DNA of 52,660 nucleotides from Gordonia hirsuta DSM 44140 = NBRC 16056 (GTDB taxonomy: Bacteria > Actinomycetota > Actinomycetes > Mycobacteriales > Mycobacteriaceae), in NCBI RefSeq assembly GCF_000333015.1, contig NZ_BANT01000038.1, positions 1-52,660 of the forward strand, written 5' to 3'. Under the pieces are notes generated by a model. That model was not told where the DNA came from. It worked only from the letters and a program-made list of their open reading frames with translations, and did no database searches. Position numbers and translations under genes: made by a program. Below are positions 1 through 8,208 of this stretch, piece by piece; the first letter of the stretch is position 1, and every line of letters starts with the position of its first letter.

Positions 1-357
1 GACACCGCCCGCCGCGGGCGCGCCGCCGGTGGGGACGCCGCCGCCTACGCCGCGCAGTTGAGCGCCGCCCTCGAGCAGCTGGTCCAGGTCACCGCCGCGG
101 CCTGGGCCGACGGCGATCCGGCGCAGGCACTGGCCAATGCCACGGCGTACCTGGAGGGGGCCGGGCACATCGTCGTGGCGTGGATGTGGCTGGAGCAGCT
201 GCTGGCCGTGGGCGATCGCCAGGGCGCGTTCTACGACGGCAAGCGCGCCGCGGCCCGGTACTTCTTCGGCTACGAACTGCCCAAGACCGGGCCGCAGTTG
301 GCGCTGGTCGGCGCGGGCGATCGTACGGCCCTGGACGCCGAACCCGACTGGTTCTAG
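1..357 (+). CDS. Acyl-CoA dehydrogenase, C-terminal fragment (5' truncated by window edge)
   Basis: The frame is open from base 1 and gives 118 residues of a larger protein. It reads through an alanine-rich helical region, a GHIVVAWMWLEQ segment, then FYDGKRAAARYFF and ELP, ending DWF. This is the typical C-terminal helical extension of the large (about 600-residue) acyl-CoA dehydrogenases of mycobacteria and relatives, which carry out the FAD-dependent first step of beta-oxidation. The catalytic base and FAD sites would lie upstream, outside the window. The gene converges on the lipase at 388-1212 with only 30 bases between stop codons, and its stop lies inside a 17-bp tandem repeat. The family call rests on the conserved C-terminal pattern; substrate chain length cannot be inferred. 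Confidence 0.8.
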   Translation, partial: DTARRGRAAGGDAAAYAAQLSAALEQLVQVTAAAWADGDPAQALANATAYLEGAGHIVVAWMWLEQLLAVGDRQGAFYDGKRAAARYFFGYELPKTGPQLALVGAGDRTALDAEPDWF

Positions 358-404
358 TGGCCGACCGGCTCTAGTGGTCGGCCGGCTCTAGTGGTCGGCC
401 AGCC
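354..404. repeat. 17-bp tandem repeat, three copies, across two convergent stop codons
   Basis: Three consecutive 17-base units begin at 354, 371 and 388, each starting CTAGTGG. Copies 2 and 3 are nearly identical and copy 1 differs at a few positions. The first copy contains the stop of the acyl-CoA dehydrogenase and the third the stop of the lipase. The units also create an inverted repeat, GGCCGACC at 359-366 with GGTCGGCC at 376-383, that could form a hairpin readable in either direction and serve as a bidirectional terminator. No T-run follows it. The tandem copies are seen directly; the terminator role is inferred. Confidence 0.75.
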
Positions 405-1212
405 AGGCCATCACATCGTCGAGCACCTCGTCGCGCTCGGGTTCGTTGAAGATCTCGTGATACAGCCCGGGATAGATCTTGGTGGTCACCTCACCGCCGC
501 CGAGCCGCCCCACCAGGCGGGTGCCCTCGGGATTGGTCAGGGCGTCACTGCCGCCGTGCAACACCAGGGTCGGCACCCGCAGACTCGGCAGCCGCTGCGG
601 GAAGGTCGCCATCGCCGCGAGCATCGAGCCGCCCAGACCGGCCGGGATCTTCCCGTGCCAGATCAACGGGTCGGCCTCGTAGGCCGCCACGACCGCCGGG
701 TCGCGACTGACCGCCGAGACCGGCAGGTCCGCCCCCGGCAGCCACGGTGCCAGCCGGCCCAGCACCGGCGCCAGCTTGATCATCAGCGGTGACAGATCGT
801 CGCCGGGCATCACCGCCGGACCGGACAGGATCAGGCCGGTCAGCTCGTCCGGGTAGTCCAGTGCATAGGTCAGCGCCACCGCCCCGCCCATGCTGTGCCC
901 GATCATGTACAGCGGCAGCCCGGCGCGTTCGACACTGCCGATCACCCGGTGCAGGTCCACCACCAGATCGCCGAGTTCGTGCACGCTGGGCAGTCTGCCG
1001 TCGGAGCGGCCGTGTCCGGCGTGATCGGGGGCGATCACCACGTAGCCGTCCGCGGTCAGCCGGTCGATGACGTGGGTGTACCGGCCTGCGTGCTCGCCGA
1101 GTCCGTGGACCAGCGCCACCACCGCCACGGCGTCGCCGTCGGGTTGATAGACGTCGTAGACGATCGTGCGGCCGCGTGCACCGCGCAGGGATCGTTGCGA
1201 TGCGCCGCTCAC
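388..1212 (-). CDS. Monoacylglycerol lipase-like alpha/beta hydrolase (S33 / hydrolase_4)
   Basis: A 274-residue cytosolic alpha/beta hydrolase. Visible motifs: [11 protein letters not shown] (oxyanion-hole strand, typical of monoglyceride lipases), [12 protein letters not shown], the nucleophile elbow GHSMGG with Ser about 107, a late acid in [10 protein letters not shown], and the catalytic His in GLYHEIFNE near the C-terminus. These match the MGLL / mycobacterial Rv0183 group, which hydrolyse monoacylglycerols during lipid recycling. The start chosen is GTG at 1212, which overlaps the TGA of the upstream aquaporin gene (GTGA, 4 bp). An upstream in-frame extension to 1332 would lie inside the aquaporin gene and has no family resemblance. 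Co-transcribed with aqpZ and the coiled-coil gene. Confidence 0.85.
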   Translation of the reverse strand: MSGASQRSLRGARGRTIVYDVYQPDGDAVAVVALVHGLGEHAGRYTHVIDRLTADGYVVIAPDHAGHGRSDGRLPSVHELGDLVVDLHRVIGSVERAGLPLYMIGHSMGGAVALTYALDYPDELTGLILSGPAVMPGDDLSPLMIKLAPVLGRLAPWLPGADLPVSAVSRDPAVVAAYEADPLIWHGKIPAGLGGSMLAAMATFPQRLPSLRVPTLVLHGGSDALTNPEGTRLVGRLGGGEVTTKIYPGLYHEIFNEPERDEVLDDVMAWLADH

Positions 1213-1988
1213 TGCACCGGCTCGGCTTCGCCGATGATGTCCGGCCGCGCGAACGGGGTCTTCTCCCACAGCAGCGGGAACAGGACGCCGCCGATCAGGC
1301 CGCCGACCAGGGGCGCCAGCCAGAACAGCCACAGCTGCCCGGGTGCTCCGGCGCCGTTGAAGAAGGCCACGCCGGTCGAGCGGGCCGGGTTCACCGAGGT
1401 GTTGGAGATCGGGATGGAGATCAGGTGGATCAGCGTCAGGGCCAGACCGATGGCCAGACCGGCGAAGCCGACCGGGGCCCGGCCGTGCGTGGCACCCAGG
1501 ATGATGATCACGAAGAACGCGGTCAAGATCACCTCGGCCAGGGCGACCGCGGCCATGCTGTACAGGCCCGGCGAGTTGTCACCGTAGCCGTTGGCCGCCA
1601 TATTGCCGGTGGCCTCCCAGCCGGGCTGACCACTGGCGATGACGTAGATCGCCAGACCGGCCAGCAGACCGCCGATCACCTGCGAGATCCAGTAGCCGGG
1701 CACATCTTTCCACGGGAACCGCCCGCTGGCGGCCGCCCCGATGGTCACCGCCGGGTTGAAGTGCCCGCCGGAGATCCAGCCCACCGCATAGATCATGGTC
1801 AGCACCGTCAGACCGAAGGCCAGCGCCACCCCGACGAAGCCGATACCGATGTTGAAGCTGCCGACGACACCGTCGCCGTCGACCAGAACCTTGGCGGCGA
1901 ATACGGCGCTGCCGCAACCGCCGAACACCAGCCAGAACGTGCCGAACAGCTCCGCAAGCCATTTGGCCGCGATGGAATCAGTCCTCAC
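1209..1988 (-). CDS. aqpZ: Aquaporin Z-type water channel
   Basis: A 259-residue, six-helix major intrinsic protein. Both hallmark half-helices are present: FNPAVT (NPA at 78-80) and VNPARS (NPA at 200-202), with the selectivity-filter arginine at 203. The first helix contains [18 protein letters not shown], as in AqpZ rather than in glycerol facilitators, and the Asp that GlpF proteins carry after the second NPA (NPARD) is Ser here, favouring water over glycerol. Start is GTG at 1988 with a GAGGAG ribosome site 5 bases upstream. It lies 50 bp downstream of the coiled-coil gene and overlaps the lipase start by 4 bp, so the three are likely one transcript. It acts in the cytoplasmic membrane. 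Confidence 0.92.
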   Translation of the reverse strand: MRTDSIAAKWLAELFGTFWLVFGGCGSAVFAAKVLVDGDGVVGSFNIGIGFVGVALAFGLTVLTMIYAVGWISGGHFNPAVTIGAAASGRFPWKDVPGYWISQVIGGLLAGLAIYVIASGQPGWEATGNMAANGYGDNSPGLYSMAAVALAEVILTAFFVIIILGATHGRAPVGFAGLAIGLALTLIHLISIPISNTSVNPARSTGVAFFNGAGAPGQLWLFWLAPLVGGLIGGVLFPLLWEKTPFARPDIIGEAEPVQ

Positions 1989-2038
1989 CGAATCTCCTCA
2001 TGTGGTCGTGAACGAGCATTGTGATCCTATGGCCAGGA

Positions 2039-2434
2039 TCAGCGCTTGTCCCCGAACCCGATGAGACCGGCCACGCCGCGTCCGGCGGATTCGAGCGCAC
2101 CGATCGGCCGCAGCAGGGTCTCCCCCAGCGACACGATGACCTCCAGCTGGCCGACGACGCGCTCGAGTCTGGTCACCACCCCCGACATCCGCTCGATGGT
2201 GACATCGACGTTGTCCAGCGAGCCGTTGAGCCGCACCAGCGTGTCCTCGAAGTTCCCGATGGCCCCGTCCAGATCGCCGAGCGAATCCGACAGCGCGCCC
2301 AGCACCGGCCCCATATCGCCGAGGATCCCCTCGACCTGGCCGACGGTCTGGTCCGCATTCATCGCTGCCTGCGCCAGTTTGCGCAGTCGCTGCCGTTCCC
2401 GGCCGGTCCGGTCATTCATGGGATTGATCGCCAT
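2039..2434 (-). CDS. Hypothetical coiled-coil protein
   Basis: 131 residues, function not recognised. After a charged N-terminus (residues 1-25) the protein is a near-continuous heptad-like amphipathic helix (residues 30-110) rich in Leu, Val, Ile and Asp, and it ends in a short Gly-rich tail (GRGVAGLIGFGDKR). There is no signal peptide or clear membrane segment. The pattern suggests a rod-like oligomerising or membrane-surface protein. It is the first gene of the minus-strand set that continues into aqpZ and the lipase and is divergent from the pirin operon. ATG at 2434 is the natural start; a second ATG lies five codons in. No function is assigned. Confidence 0.65.
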   Translation of the reverse strand: MAINPMNDRTGRERQRLRKLAQAAMNADQTVGQVEGILGDMGPVLGALSDSLGDLDGAIGNFEDTLVRLNGSLDNVDVTIERMSGVVTRLERVVGQLEVIVSLGETLLRPIGALESAGRGVAGLIGFGDKR

Positions 2435-2496
2435 ACACCTGATTATGACCGGTACCGGCCTTTCCGGGCGCGAACGGCCCTGGGAATAGGTCTCGA

Positions 2497-2536
2497 TTGC
2501 GCTGCGTTACACCGGATGAGATACTTCAAATCTGAA
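2497..2536 (+). promoter_or_regulatory. Pirin-operon promoter with MarR-like operator
   Basis: TTGCGC at 2497-2502 and GATACT at 2520-2525 are separated by 17 bases, a plausible sigma-70-type promoter. TTCA-AATC-TGAA at 2525-2536 is a short inverted repeat covering the -10 region and presumed start site, a suitable place for repression by the MarR regulator encoded two genes downstream. A strong ribosome site (AAAGGAG, 2558-2564) sits 6 bases before the pirin ATG. The elements are seen; promoter activity and regulator binding are inferred. Confidence 0.4.
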
Positions 2537-2570
2537 CAATCCCGGGTTCGGGAGTGCAAAGGAGAACGCC

Positions 2571-3548
2571 ATGCCCGCCATCACCGCAGACACGCTGACC
2601 CTGCCCCGGCTGTCACCCGCCGCTGCCACCGACACCGAACGCACCGTCACCTCGCTGACCACCGGCCCGCGCGGCTACGAGGGCGAGGGCTTCCCCGTCG
2701 TGCGCGCCTTCGCCGGGGTGCCGGCCGCCGCCCTGGACCCCTTCATCCACATGGACCAGATGGGCGAGGTGGAGTACGAACCGGGCGAACCCAAGGGCAC
2801 GTCCTGGCATCCCCACCGCGGCTTCGAGACCGTCACCTACATGATCGACGGCCTGTTCGCGCACCAGGACTCCACCGGAGGCGGCGGCCTGATCGCCGAC
2901 GGCGCCACCCAGTGGATGACCGCCGGCGCCGGGATCCTGCACATCGAGACCCCGCCGGCCGAGCTGGTCGAGTCCGGTGGCACCTTCCACGGCATCCAGC
3001 TGTGGGTCAACCTGCCGGCCAAGGACAAGTTCCTGCCACCCCAGTACCAGAACCTCGAGGGCGGCCAGACCGCCCTGGTCGCCTCCACCGACGGCGGCGC
3101 CCTGGTGCGCGTGGTGGCCGGCGAGATCGACGGCCATGCCGGTCCGGGATCGACGCACACCCCGATCACCTTCGCCCATGCGACCATCGCCCCGGGCGCC
3201 CAGCTGTCGGTCCCGTGGCGCACCGACTTCAACGCGCTGGTCTACGTCCTGTCCGGGAACGGCACCGTCGGCCCCGAGCAGCGGCCGATCACCGGTGGGC
3301 AGCTGGCCGTTCTGGGCGCCGGCGACCGGATCACCGTGTCCGCCGACGCCCACGGCCAGGAGGCGCACCGGCCGGCGATGGAGGTGCTGCTGCTGGGCGG
3401 TGCACCCCTGCGCGAGCCGGTGGCTCAGTACGGTCCGTTCGTGATGAACACCCGTCAGGAGCTGGCCCAGGCGATCGAGGACTTCCAGGCCGGACGCCTG
3501 GGCGTGATCCCCGACGACGCGCTGATGCCGCACGTGGCCCGGCGATGA
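2571..3548 (+). CDS. Pirin family bicupin protein (first copy)
   Basis: 325 residues with two cupin barrels. The metal site of pirins is intact in the N-terminal cupin: HPHRG gives His80 and His82, and HIE gives His124 and Glu126. The C-terminal pirin_C domain covers about residues 190-300. Proteins of this family bind Fe; some cleave quercetin (a dioxygenase activity) and others modulate transcription factors or enzymes. Start is ATG at 2571 behind AAAGGAG. The gene overlaps the following marR by 4 bp (ATGA), so the two are translationally coupled. The substrate is unknown; an electrophile- or flavonoid-related role is suggested only by the MarR neighbour. Confidence 0.88.
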   Translation: MPAITADTLTLPRLSPAAATDTERTVTSLTTGPRGYEGEGFPVVRAFAGVPAAALDPFIHMDQMGEVEYEPGEPKGTSWHPHRGFETVTYMIDGLFAHQDSTGGGGLIADGATQWMTAGAGILHIETPPAELVESGGTFHGIQLWVNLPAKDKFLPPQYQNLEGGQTALVASTDGGALVRVVAGEIDGHAGPGSTHTPITFAHATIAPGAQLSVPWRTDFNALVYVLSGNGTVGPEQRPITGGQLAVLGAGDRITVSADAHGQEAHRPAMEVLLLGGAPLREPVAQYGPFVMNTRQELAQAIEDFQAGRLGVIPDDALMPHVARR

Positions 3549-4027
3549 CGCAGGCCCGGCCCGCCGCACCGACGGTGGCGAACGACGAGCGCGAGGCGGC
3601 CTGGCGGCTGTTCATCGAGACCAGCACCCGGGTCGCCGGCGCGCTCGACGATCAACTGCGCACCGACGCGCAGATGTCGCTGTCGGACTATCACGTGATG
3701 CTCCTGTTGCACGAGGCACCCGAGCAGCGGCTGCGGATGAAGGACCTGGCCGCCCGCATGGTCTTCTCCGCCTCCCGGCTGACCTACCAGGTGGACGTGC
3801 TGTGCCGGCGCGGCTGGCTGCGCCGCGAACCGGTCCCGTCCGACCGGCGCGGCAGCTACGCCATCCTCACCGATGCCGGTCACGCCGCCTTCGCCGCCGC
3901 CGGGCGCGGCCACTTCGACCTGGTGCAGCAGATCTTCTACGACGTCCTGACCCCCGAGGACGGCCGGACCCTGGCGGCGATCATGACCAAGATCGACCAC
4001 CGCCTCGACGACAAGGAACGACCATGA
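3545..4027 (+). CDS. MarR family transcriptional regulator
   Basis: 160 residues with a winged-helix core. The segment LSDYHVMLLLHEAPEQRLRMKDLAARM is the first part of the DNA-binding domain, the recognition helix is around FSASRLTYQVDVLCRRGW, and the wing contains REPVPSDRRGSYAILTDAG, matching the conserved DxR motif of MarR proteins. It lies between two pirin genes and overlaps both by 4 bp (ATGA at each junction), which makes it the likely ligand-responsive repressor of its own operon. A small inverted repeat over the promoter at 2525-2536 is the candidate operator. The inducer is unknown; many MarR proteins sense phenolics, oxidants or electrophiles. Confidence 0.88.
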   Translation: MTQARPAAPTVANDEREAAWRLFIETSTRVAGALDDQLRTDAQMSLSDYHVMLLLHEAPEQRLRMKDLAARMVFSASRLTYQVDVLCRRGWLRREPVPSDRRGSYAILTDAGHAAFAAAGRGHFDLVQQIFYDVLTPEDGRTLAAIMTKIDHRLDDKERP

Positions 4028-4779
4028 CCCGCCCCGCGACCACGGCCACCCGGTTGATCCGGGCCGCCGACCGCCATCATTGGGCCAACGAGTGGCTGGA
4101 CTCCCGGCAGAGCTTCCCGGCCACCGGGAACTACGACCTGTTCGGCAACGCCCACGGGGTGCTGCTGGTCAGCAACGACGATGTCGTCGCCGCCGGCGAG
4201 GGACTGGACGCCCACCAGCACCGCAACACCGAGATCCTGACCTGGGTGGTCGAGGGTGCGGTGGCGCACAAGGATTCGCGCGGACACCGCGAGGTGCTGC
4301 ACCCGGGCACTCTGGGGTACATGCGCGCCGGCCGCGGCATCACGCATTCGGAAGGCAATGCCGCCACCCGCAGCGAAGGCCGCCGGGTCCGCGTGGTGCA
4401 GATGTGGGTGGCCCCCGACACCGATGGACTGCCACCCGATCACGCCGACCGCGACTTCACCGCCGCTCTGGCGCCGGGCGGCCCGGTGGTCGTGGCCTCC
4501 GGGCTCGCCCGGCACCAGGGCAGTGCTGCCCTCGTGATCGCCAACCGGTTCGCCGCCCTGCATGTGGCCCGCCCGCAGCCGGGCCGGCCGGTGCGGCTGC
4601 CGGACGCCCCGTTCGGGCACCTGTTCGTCGTCGGCGGTCCCGTCGAGGTCGAGGGGATCGGCACCCTGTACGACGGCGATGCGCTGCGCACCATCGACGC
4701 CGGTGAGCTGACGGTGACCGCCGCCGAGCCCGGCGCCGAGGTGCTCTACTGGGAGATGCACGCCTCCTTCGGCCTCTAG
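4024..4779 (+). CDS. Pirin family protein (second copy)
   Basis: 251 residues, shorter than the first pirin of the operon and only distantly similar to it. The metal ligands are conserved: His64 and His66 in the HQH segment, His108 and Glu110 in THSEGN. The C-terminal cupin is shorter and ends YWEMHASFGL. The protein resembles the YhhW/YhaK-like branch, in which quercetinase activity has been shown for some members. ATG at 4024 overlaps the marR stop by 4 bp. Two divergent pirins under one MarR regulator suggest different substrates or a heteromeric pair, but that is inference. Confidence 0.85.
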   Translation: MTRPATTATRLIRAADRHHWANEWLDSRQSFPATGNYDLFGNAHGVLLVSNDDVVAAGEGLDAHQHRNTEILTWVVEGAVAHKDSRGHREVLHPGTLGYMRAGRGITHSEGNAATRSEGRRVRVVQMWVAPDTDGLPPDHADRDFTAALAPGGPVVVASGLARHQGSAALVIANRFAALHVARPQPGRPVRLPDAPFGHLFVVGGPVEVEGIGTLYDGDALRTIDAGELTVTAAEPGAEVLYWEMHASFGL

Positions 4780-4804
4780 CGTCCGGCGTCGAGCCCGCCG
4801 CGGC

Positions 4805-4810
4805 TAGCGT
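4805..4810 (+). promoter_or_regulatory. -10 box for leaderless start of the M20 peptidase
   Basis: TAGCGT fits the actinobacterial TANNNT -10 consensus and ends 7 bases before ATG at 4818, the spacing expected when transcription begins at the start codon. A GGAGG run at 4811-4815 is too close (2 bases) to act as a normal ribosome site. Inferred. Confidence 0.4.
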
Positions 4811-4817
4811 GGAGGTC

Positions 4818-6152
4818 ATGAGCACTCCAGCACGCACGCTGGCCGACCGCGTCCAGGCGCAGATGGCCGCCGCCCGCAACGATCTGGCCGAATCGGTGGC
4901 CTTCGCCTCCGTGCATGGGGCGGACGGCACCGACAACACCGCCTCGGCCGCCTGGGTGGCCGCCAAGTTCACCGAACTCGGCTTCGACTGCGAGGTGATC
5001 GACACCTGCGACGGCTCCCAGGCGATCGTCGGGTTCCGGCCGGGGCCCGCGGGCAGCCGCACCGTAGCGCTCTACAGCCACCACGACGTGCAGCCGGCCG
5101 GCGACGAATCCCTCTGGGAGAGCCCGCCGTTCACGCTGACCGAACGCGACGGACGCTGGTACGGCCGCGGTGCGGCCGACTGCAAGGGCAACCTCGTCGC
5201 CCACCTGACCGCCCTGCGGGCCGTCGGGGACGAGGCCTCGTGCGGCGTCCGCATCGTCGTCGAGGGGTCCGAGGAGGCCGGCGGCGAAGGACTGGAGGAT
5301 CTGGTGCGCCGGCGGCCCGAGCTGTTCGATGCGGATCTGATCCTGATCGGCGACACCGGGAACATCGCCGTGGGGGTGCCGACCCTGACCACGAGTCTGC
5401 GCGGGGTGGTCAACGTTCGGGTGCAGGTGCGGGCCCTGGCCGGGGCGGTGCATTCGGGCCAGTTCGGCGGGGCCGCCCCCGATGCGATGGCCGCTCTCAT
5501 CGCGGCGCTGTCGACCCTGCGCAATGCGCACGGGGACACCGTGATCGACGGATTGACCGCCGATCAGACCTGGACCGGCGCGCCGTACCCGGCCGAGCGC
5601 TTCCGCCGCGATGCCGGGGTGCTGCCGGGCGTGGATCTACTCGGGTCGGGAAGTCCCGCCGACATGTGCTGGGCCCGCCCGGCCGTCACCGTGATCGGGG
5701 TGGATGCACCGCGCATCGACGAGTGCGCCGCGGCGATCATCCCGTCCGCCGCGGCGCTGCTGAACCTGCGGATCCCACCGGGCATCGATCCGGCTCAGGC
5801 CTACCGGGCTCTGACCGAGCACCTGCGCGCCCGGCTGCCCTGGAACTGCGAGATGGACGTGAGCTCCGATGCCGCCGGCGCCCCGTTCGCCGCGGCCACC
5901 GACGGACCCGGTTATGCGGTGCTGACCGCCGCGATGTCCCAGGCCTACGACGGCGCCCAGGTGGTGCATTCGGGTCAGGGCGGCTCGATTCCCCTGTGCA
6001 CCGTACTGTCCGAGGCGGTACCGGACGCGGAGATCGCCCTGCTGGGCGTGGAGGAACCCCGGTGCGCCATTCATGCACCGAACGAGAGCGTCGACCCGCA
6101 GGAGTTGCGGCGCACCGCACTGACCGAGGCGATCCTGCTCAGCAGCTACTGA
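4818..6152 (+). CDS. M20 family metallopeptidase (dipeptidase / deacylase)
   Basis: 444 residues. The di-zinc site of the M20/ArgE-CPG2 family is visible: SHHDVQP (His89, Asp91), the GRGAADCKGN segment (bridging Asp about 121), the EGSEEAGG segment (catalytic Glu about 152 and metal-binding Glu 153), and a late CAIHAPNES with the fifth ligand His. A dimerisation lid domain separates the two halves at about residues 190-300. It hydrolyses amide bonds of dipeptides or N-acyl amino acids; the arrangement is close to the mycobacterial dipeptidases of the CNDP group. ATG at 4818 is preferred to GTG at 4809 because a TAGCGT -10 box ends 7 bases before it. It appears to be a single-gene unit. Confidence 0.87.
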   Translation: MSTPARTLADRVQAQMAAARNDLAESVAFASVHGADGTDNTASAAWVAAKFTELGFDCEVIDTCDGSQAIVGFRPGPAGSRTVALYSHHDVQPAGDESLWESPPFTLTERDGRWYGRGAADCKGNLVAHLTALRAVGDEASCGVRIVVEGSEEAGGEGLEDLVRRRPELFDADLILIGDTGNIAVGVPTLTTSLRGVVNVRVQVRALAGAVHSGQFGGAAPDAMAALIAALSTLRNAHGDTVIDGLTADQTWTGAPYPAERFRRDAGVLPGVDLLGSGSPADMCWARPAVTVIGVDAPRIDECAAAIIPSAAALLNLRIPPGIDPAQAYRALTEHLRARLPWNCEMDVSSDAAGAPFAAATDGPGYAVLTAAMSQAYDGAQVVHSGQGGSIPLCTVLSEAVPDAEIALLGVEEPRCAIHAPNESVDPQELRRTALTEAILLSSY

Positions 6153-6167
6153 TCGGACGGGCCGCCG

Positions 6168-7058
6168 TCACAGCCCCGGGCAGCGGCCGGCGGGGAACTT
6201 GCCGATGTTGCGCAGCAGCCACTGCCCCACCCGGGTGACCATCGCGTTGCCGTCGGTCAGCGAGCCGCTGGCCGGCAGTGCGGCCAGGCTGACCCCGTAC
6301 GCCCCGGCGGGAGTCCAGACCACCGCGAGCTGGCGCACGACGTTCTTGCCGCCGGTCCCGGTCGCCGGACCCCAGCCGCCCTTGACCGCGGCGCTGACCC
6401 CTTTACCCTTGGGGCGGGCCACACCCCACTGCTGATTGGGGCCGACATTGCGCATGTGCCCGATCACCTCGCCGGTGCCGGGCAGACAGGGCAGATGCGC
6501 GGCGAAGATCGACTGATCGGTCAGATCCCACCGGGTCAGGCCCGGGTAGCTGTCGGTCAGCTCGGAGTCGACCCGCGTGCGCACATCGTGGCCCTCACGC
6601 AGGACCGCGGTGACCGCATCCACCGACGCCGCTCCGCCGCCGAGTGCGCCCCACAGCGCTTCGGCGGCCTCGTTGTCGGACAGTTCGATCGACTTGGTCT
6701 CTTCGGCCAACACCGCCGGGCCGAGTTTGCGCTGGGCGGCGATGGCCACCGGCACCTTCAGCGTCGACCAGGCGCGCGCGGTCTTCAGCGACCCGAACGA
6801 GGTCGGCGTATCGCCGTTGACGGGGGTGATCGCCACGCCGACCCGGCCGGGCAGGTTCTTGGCCATCGCCTTGGTCAGCGCCCGGAAGCTCTTGTCCAGT
6901 TCGGCCTTCGGGACGACGGGGGCTCCCAGGCTGCCGTTCGGCAGGAATTCACCGCCGGGCAGCGGGAAGGCCTGCGCCGTGCCGCTGCCGGCGAGCACCG
7001 CGGTAGTGACAACGACAGCACTGCCCATCCCGATGAGAAACCGTCGCACCAACGACAC
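6168..7058 (-). CDS. Secreted serine hydrolase, class A beta-lactamase fold
   Basis: 296 residues with a Sec signal peptide (RRFLIGMGSAVVVTTAVLAG) and probable cleavage after AQA at residue 30. Active-site motifs of the class A beta-lactamase / DD-peptidase fold are present: S98-T-L-K101 (SxxK), S127-D-N129 (SDN), and VKGGWG in place of the KTG triad. Two cysteines near HLPCLPG and the C-terminal RCPGL could form a disulphide. I see no Omega-loop Glu of true beta-lactamases, so a cell-wall peptide or ester substrate is as likely as antibiotic hydrolysis. GTG at 7058 is chosen as start. It is a diverged paralogue of the lipoprotein at 7197-8153, 138 bp upstream on the same strand. Confidence 0.8.
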   Translation of the reverse strand: MSLVRRFLIGMGSAVVVTTAVLAGSGTAQAFPLPGGEFLPNGSLGAPVVPKAELDKSFRALTKAMAKNLPGRVGVAITPVNGDTPTSFGSLKTARAWSTLKVPVAIAAQRKLGPAVLAEETKSIELSDNEAAEALWGALGGGAASVDAVTAVLREGHDVRTRVDSELTDSYPGLTRWDLTDQSIFAAHLPCLPGTGEVIGHMRNVGPNQQWGVARPKGKGVSAAVKGGWGPATGTGGKNVVRQLAVVWTPAGAYGVSLAALPASGSLTDGNAMVTRVGQWLLRNIGKFPAGRCPGL

Positions 7059-7196
7059 ACCCGCCCCTACAGTTCACTTGAGCAACATCAGTAACAGTAG
7101 GGCTGGGTCGCCGGCCCGCCAAGCGGCGACGACATCCCGAGACGCGGTCGTGGCCGGGGCGTTATCGACGACGCCGCCGGTCGCCGCCCGTCCGGC

Positions 7197-8153
7197 TCAG
7201 CAACTACCGGCGGGCAGGGCCGCCAGTTGCGTGCCGATCCACCGGCCGGCCTGGTTCAGCGCCGCGATGCCGGTGTCCAGAGTCGACCCGGCAGCGAAGG
7301 TCGACAGCGCGAATGCGGTCTGCGATCCGTCTTTGCGCGTTAGCAGCCCGATCTGGCGCACCAGATAGCTGCCGTCGCTGGCTGGGCCCCAGCCACCCTT
7401 GACCGCGGTCGCCCGGTTCTCGATCACCTCGAGACCCCACTGCTGGTTGGCGGCCACCTGCCCCATCAGCTCGACCACGTGGCCGGCGCCGGGCAAGCAG
7501 GGCAGGTGAGCGGTGAAGACGGCGGCGTCGTTGAGCGACCACTGGGTCTGACCGAAGATCGAAAACTCGGGGCGGAGCCTCTCGGAGGGCACCGTGGTGT
7601 TCTTATCGCCGCCCTCACGCAGCACCGCCTCGACGGCCGCGGCAGCGTTTTCCGGACTGCCCAGCGAGGACCACAGCTGTTCGGCCGCCGCGTTGTCGGA
7701 GCTGACGATGGCGCCGGTCTCGGCACCGGAGACGCCGTTCTGGCGTTCGGCGGCCAGCGCCAGCGGCACCTTGATGGTCGACCACGCCACCCGGGGCGCC
7801 TGATCGCCCAGACTGATCACCGCACCGCCGCCGACGGGGGCGATCGAGATTCCGACGGGCTGGGACAACGTCGGCCTCAGCGTCTCGAAGGCCGCCGTCA
7901 GTTTGGCGGCGTTGCCCCTGCTTCCGGCCGGGGCGGGGGCGCCGCCGGAGCCGGCCGGGGCGGACGGTTTCGCCGACCCCGACGACGGCGCCGAGGCCTG
8001 TTCGGACGGCGCCCCGGAGGTCACTGTCACGACCTCGGTGACCATCGGGGCAGCGGTGTCACCGCTGCCGCAACCGAGGGCTCCGGCACCCAGTGCCGCC
8101 GCGATCAAAGCTGCGGCCCCGGTGCGCAGGGCATGTCGATGCGTACGCATCAT
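7197..8153 (-). CDS. Lipoprotein serine hydrolase, class A beta-lactamase fold (paralogue)
   Basis: 318 residues. The start ATG at 8153 follows GAGGAG with 9 bases between; a longer open frame upstream overlaps the kinase gene and is not protein-like. A lipobox (LGAGALGC, Cys28) predicts anchoring to the outer face of the membrane, followed by a Ser/Pro/Ala-rich linker (residues 45-82). The catalytic domain has S125-T-I-K128 (SxxK), S152-D-N154 (SDN) and VKGGWGP, the same set as the secreted paralogue at 6168-7058, with HLPCLPG also shared. The kinase gene ends 55 bp upstream on the same strand, so the pair is probably co-transcribed. The role is inferred to be in envelope peptidoglycan or its sensing. 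Confidence 0.8.
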   Translation of the reverse strand: MMRTHRHALRTGAAALIAAALGAGALGCGSGDTAAPMVTEVVTVTSGAPSEQASAPSSGSAKPSAPAGSGGAPAPAGSRGNAAKLTAAFETLRPTLSQPVGISIAPVGGGAVISLGDQAPRVAWSTIKVPLALAAERQNGVSGAETGAIVSSDNAAAEQLWSSLGSPENAAAAVEAVLREGGDKNTTVPSERLRPEFSIFGQTQWSLNDAAVFTAHLPCLPGAGHVVELMGQVAANQQWGLEVIENRATAVKGGWGPASDGSYLVRQIGLLTRKDGSQTAFALSTFAAGSTLDTGIAALNQAGRWIGTQLAALPAGSC

Positions 8154-8208
8154 CAGATTCGACTCCTCATCGATCGGGCCGGAACGAGACCGACCGACCC
8201 TTCGGCGG

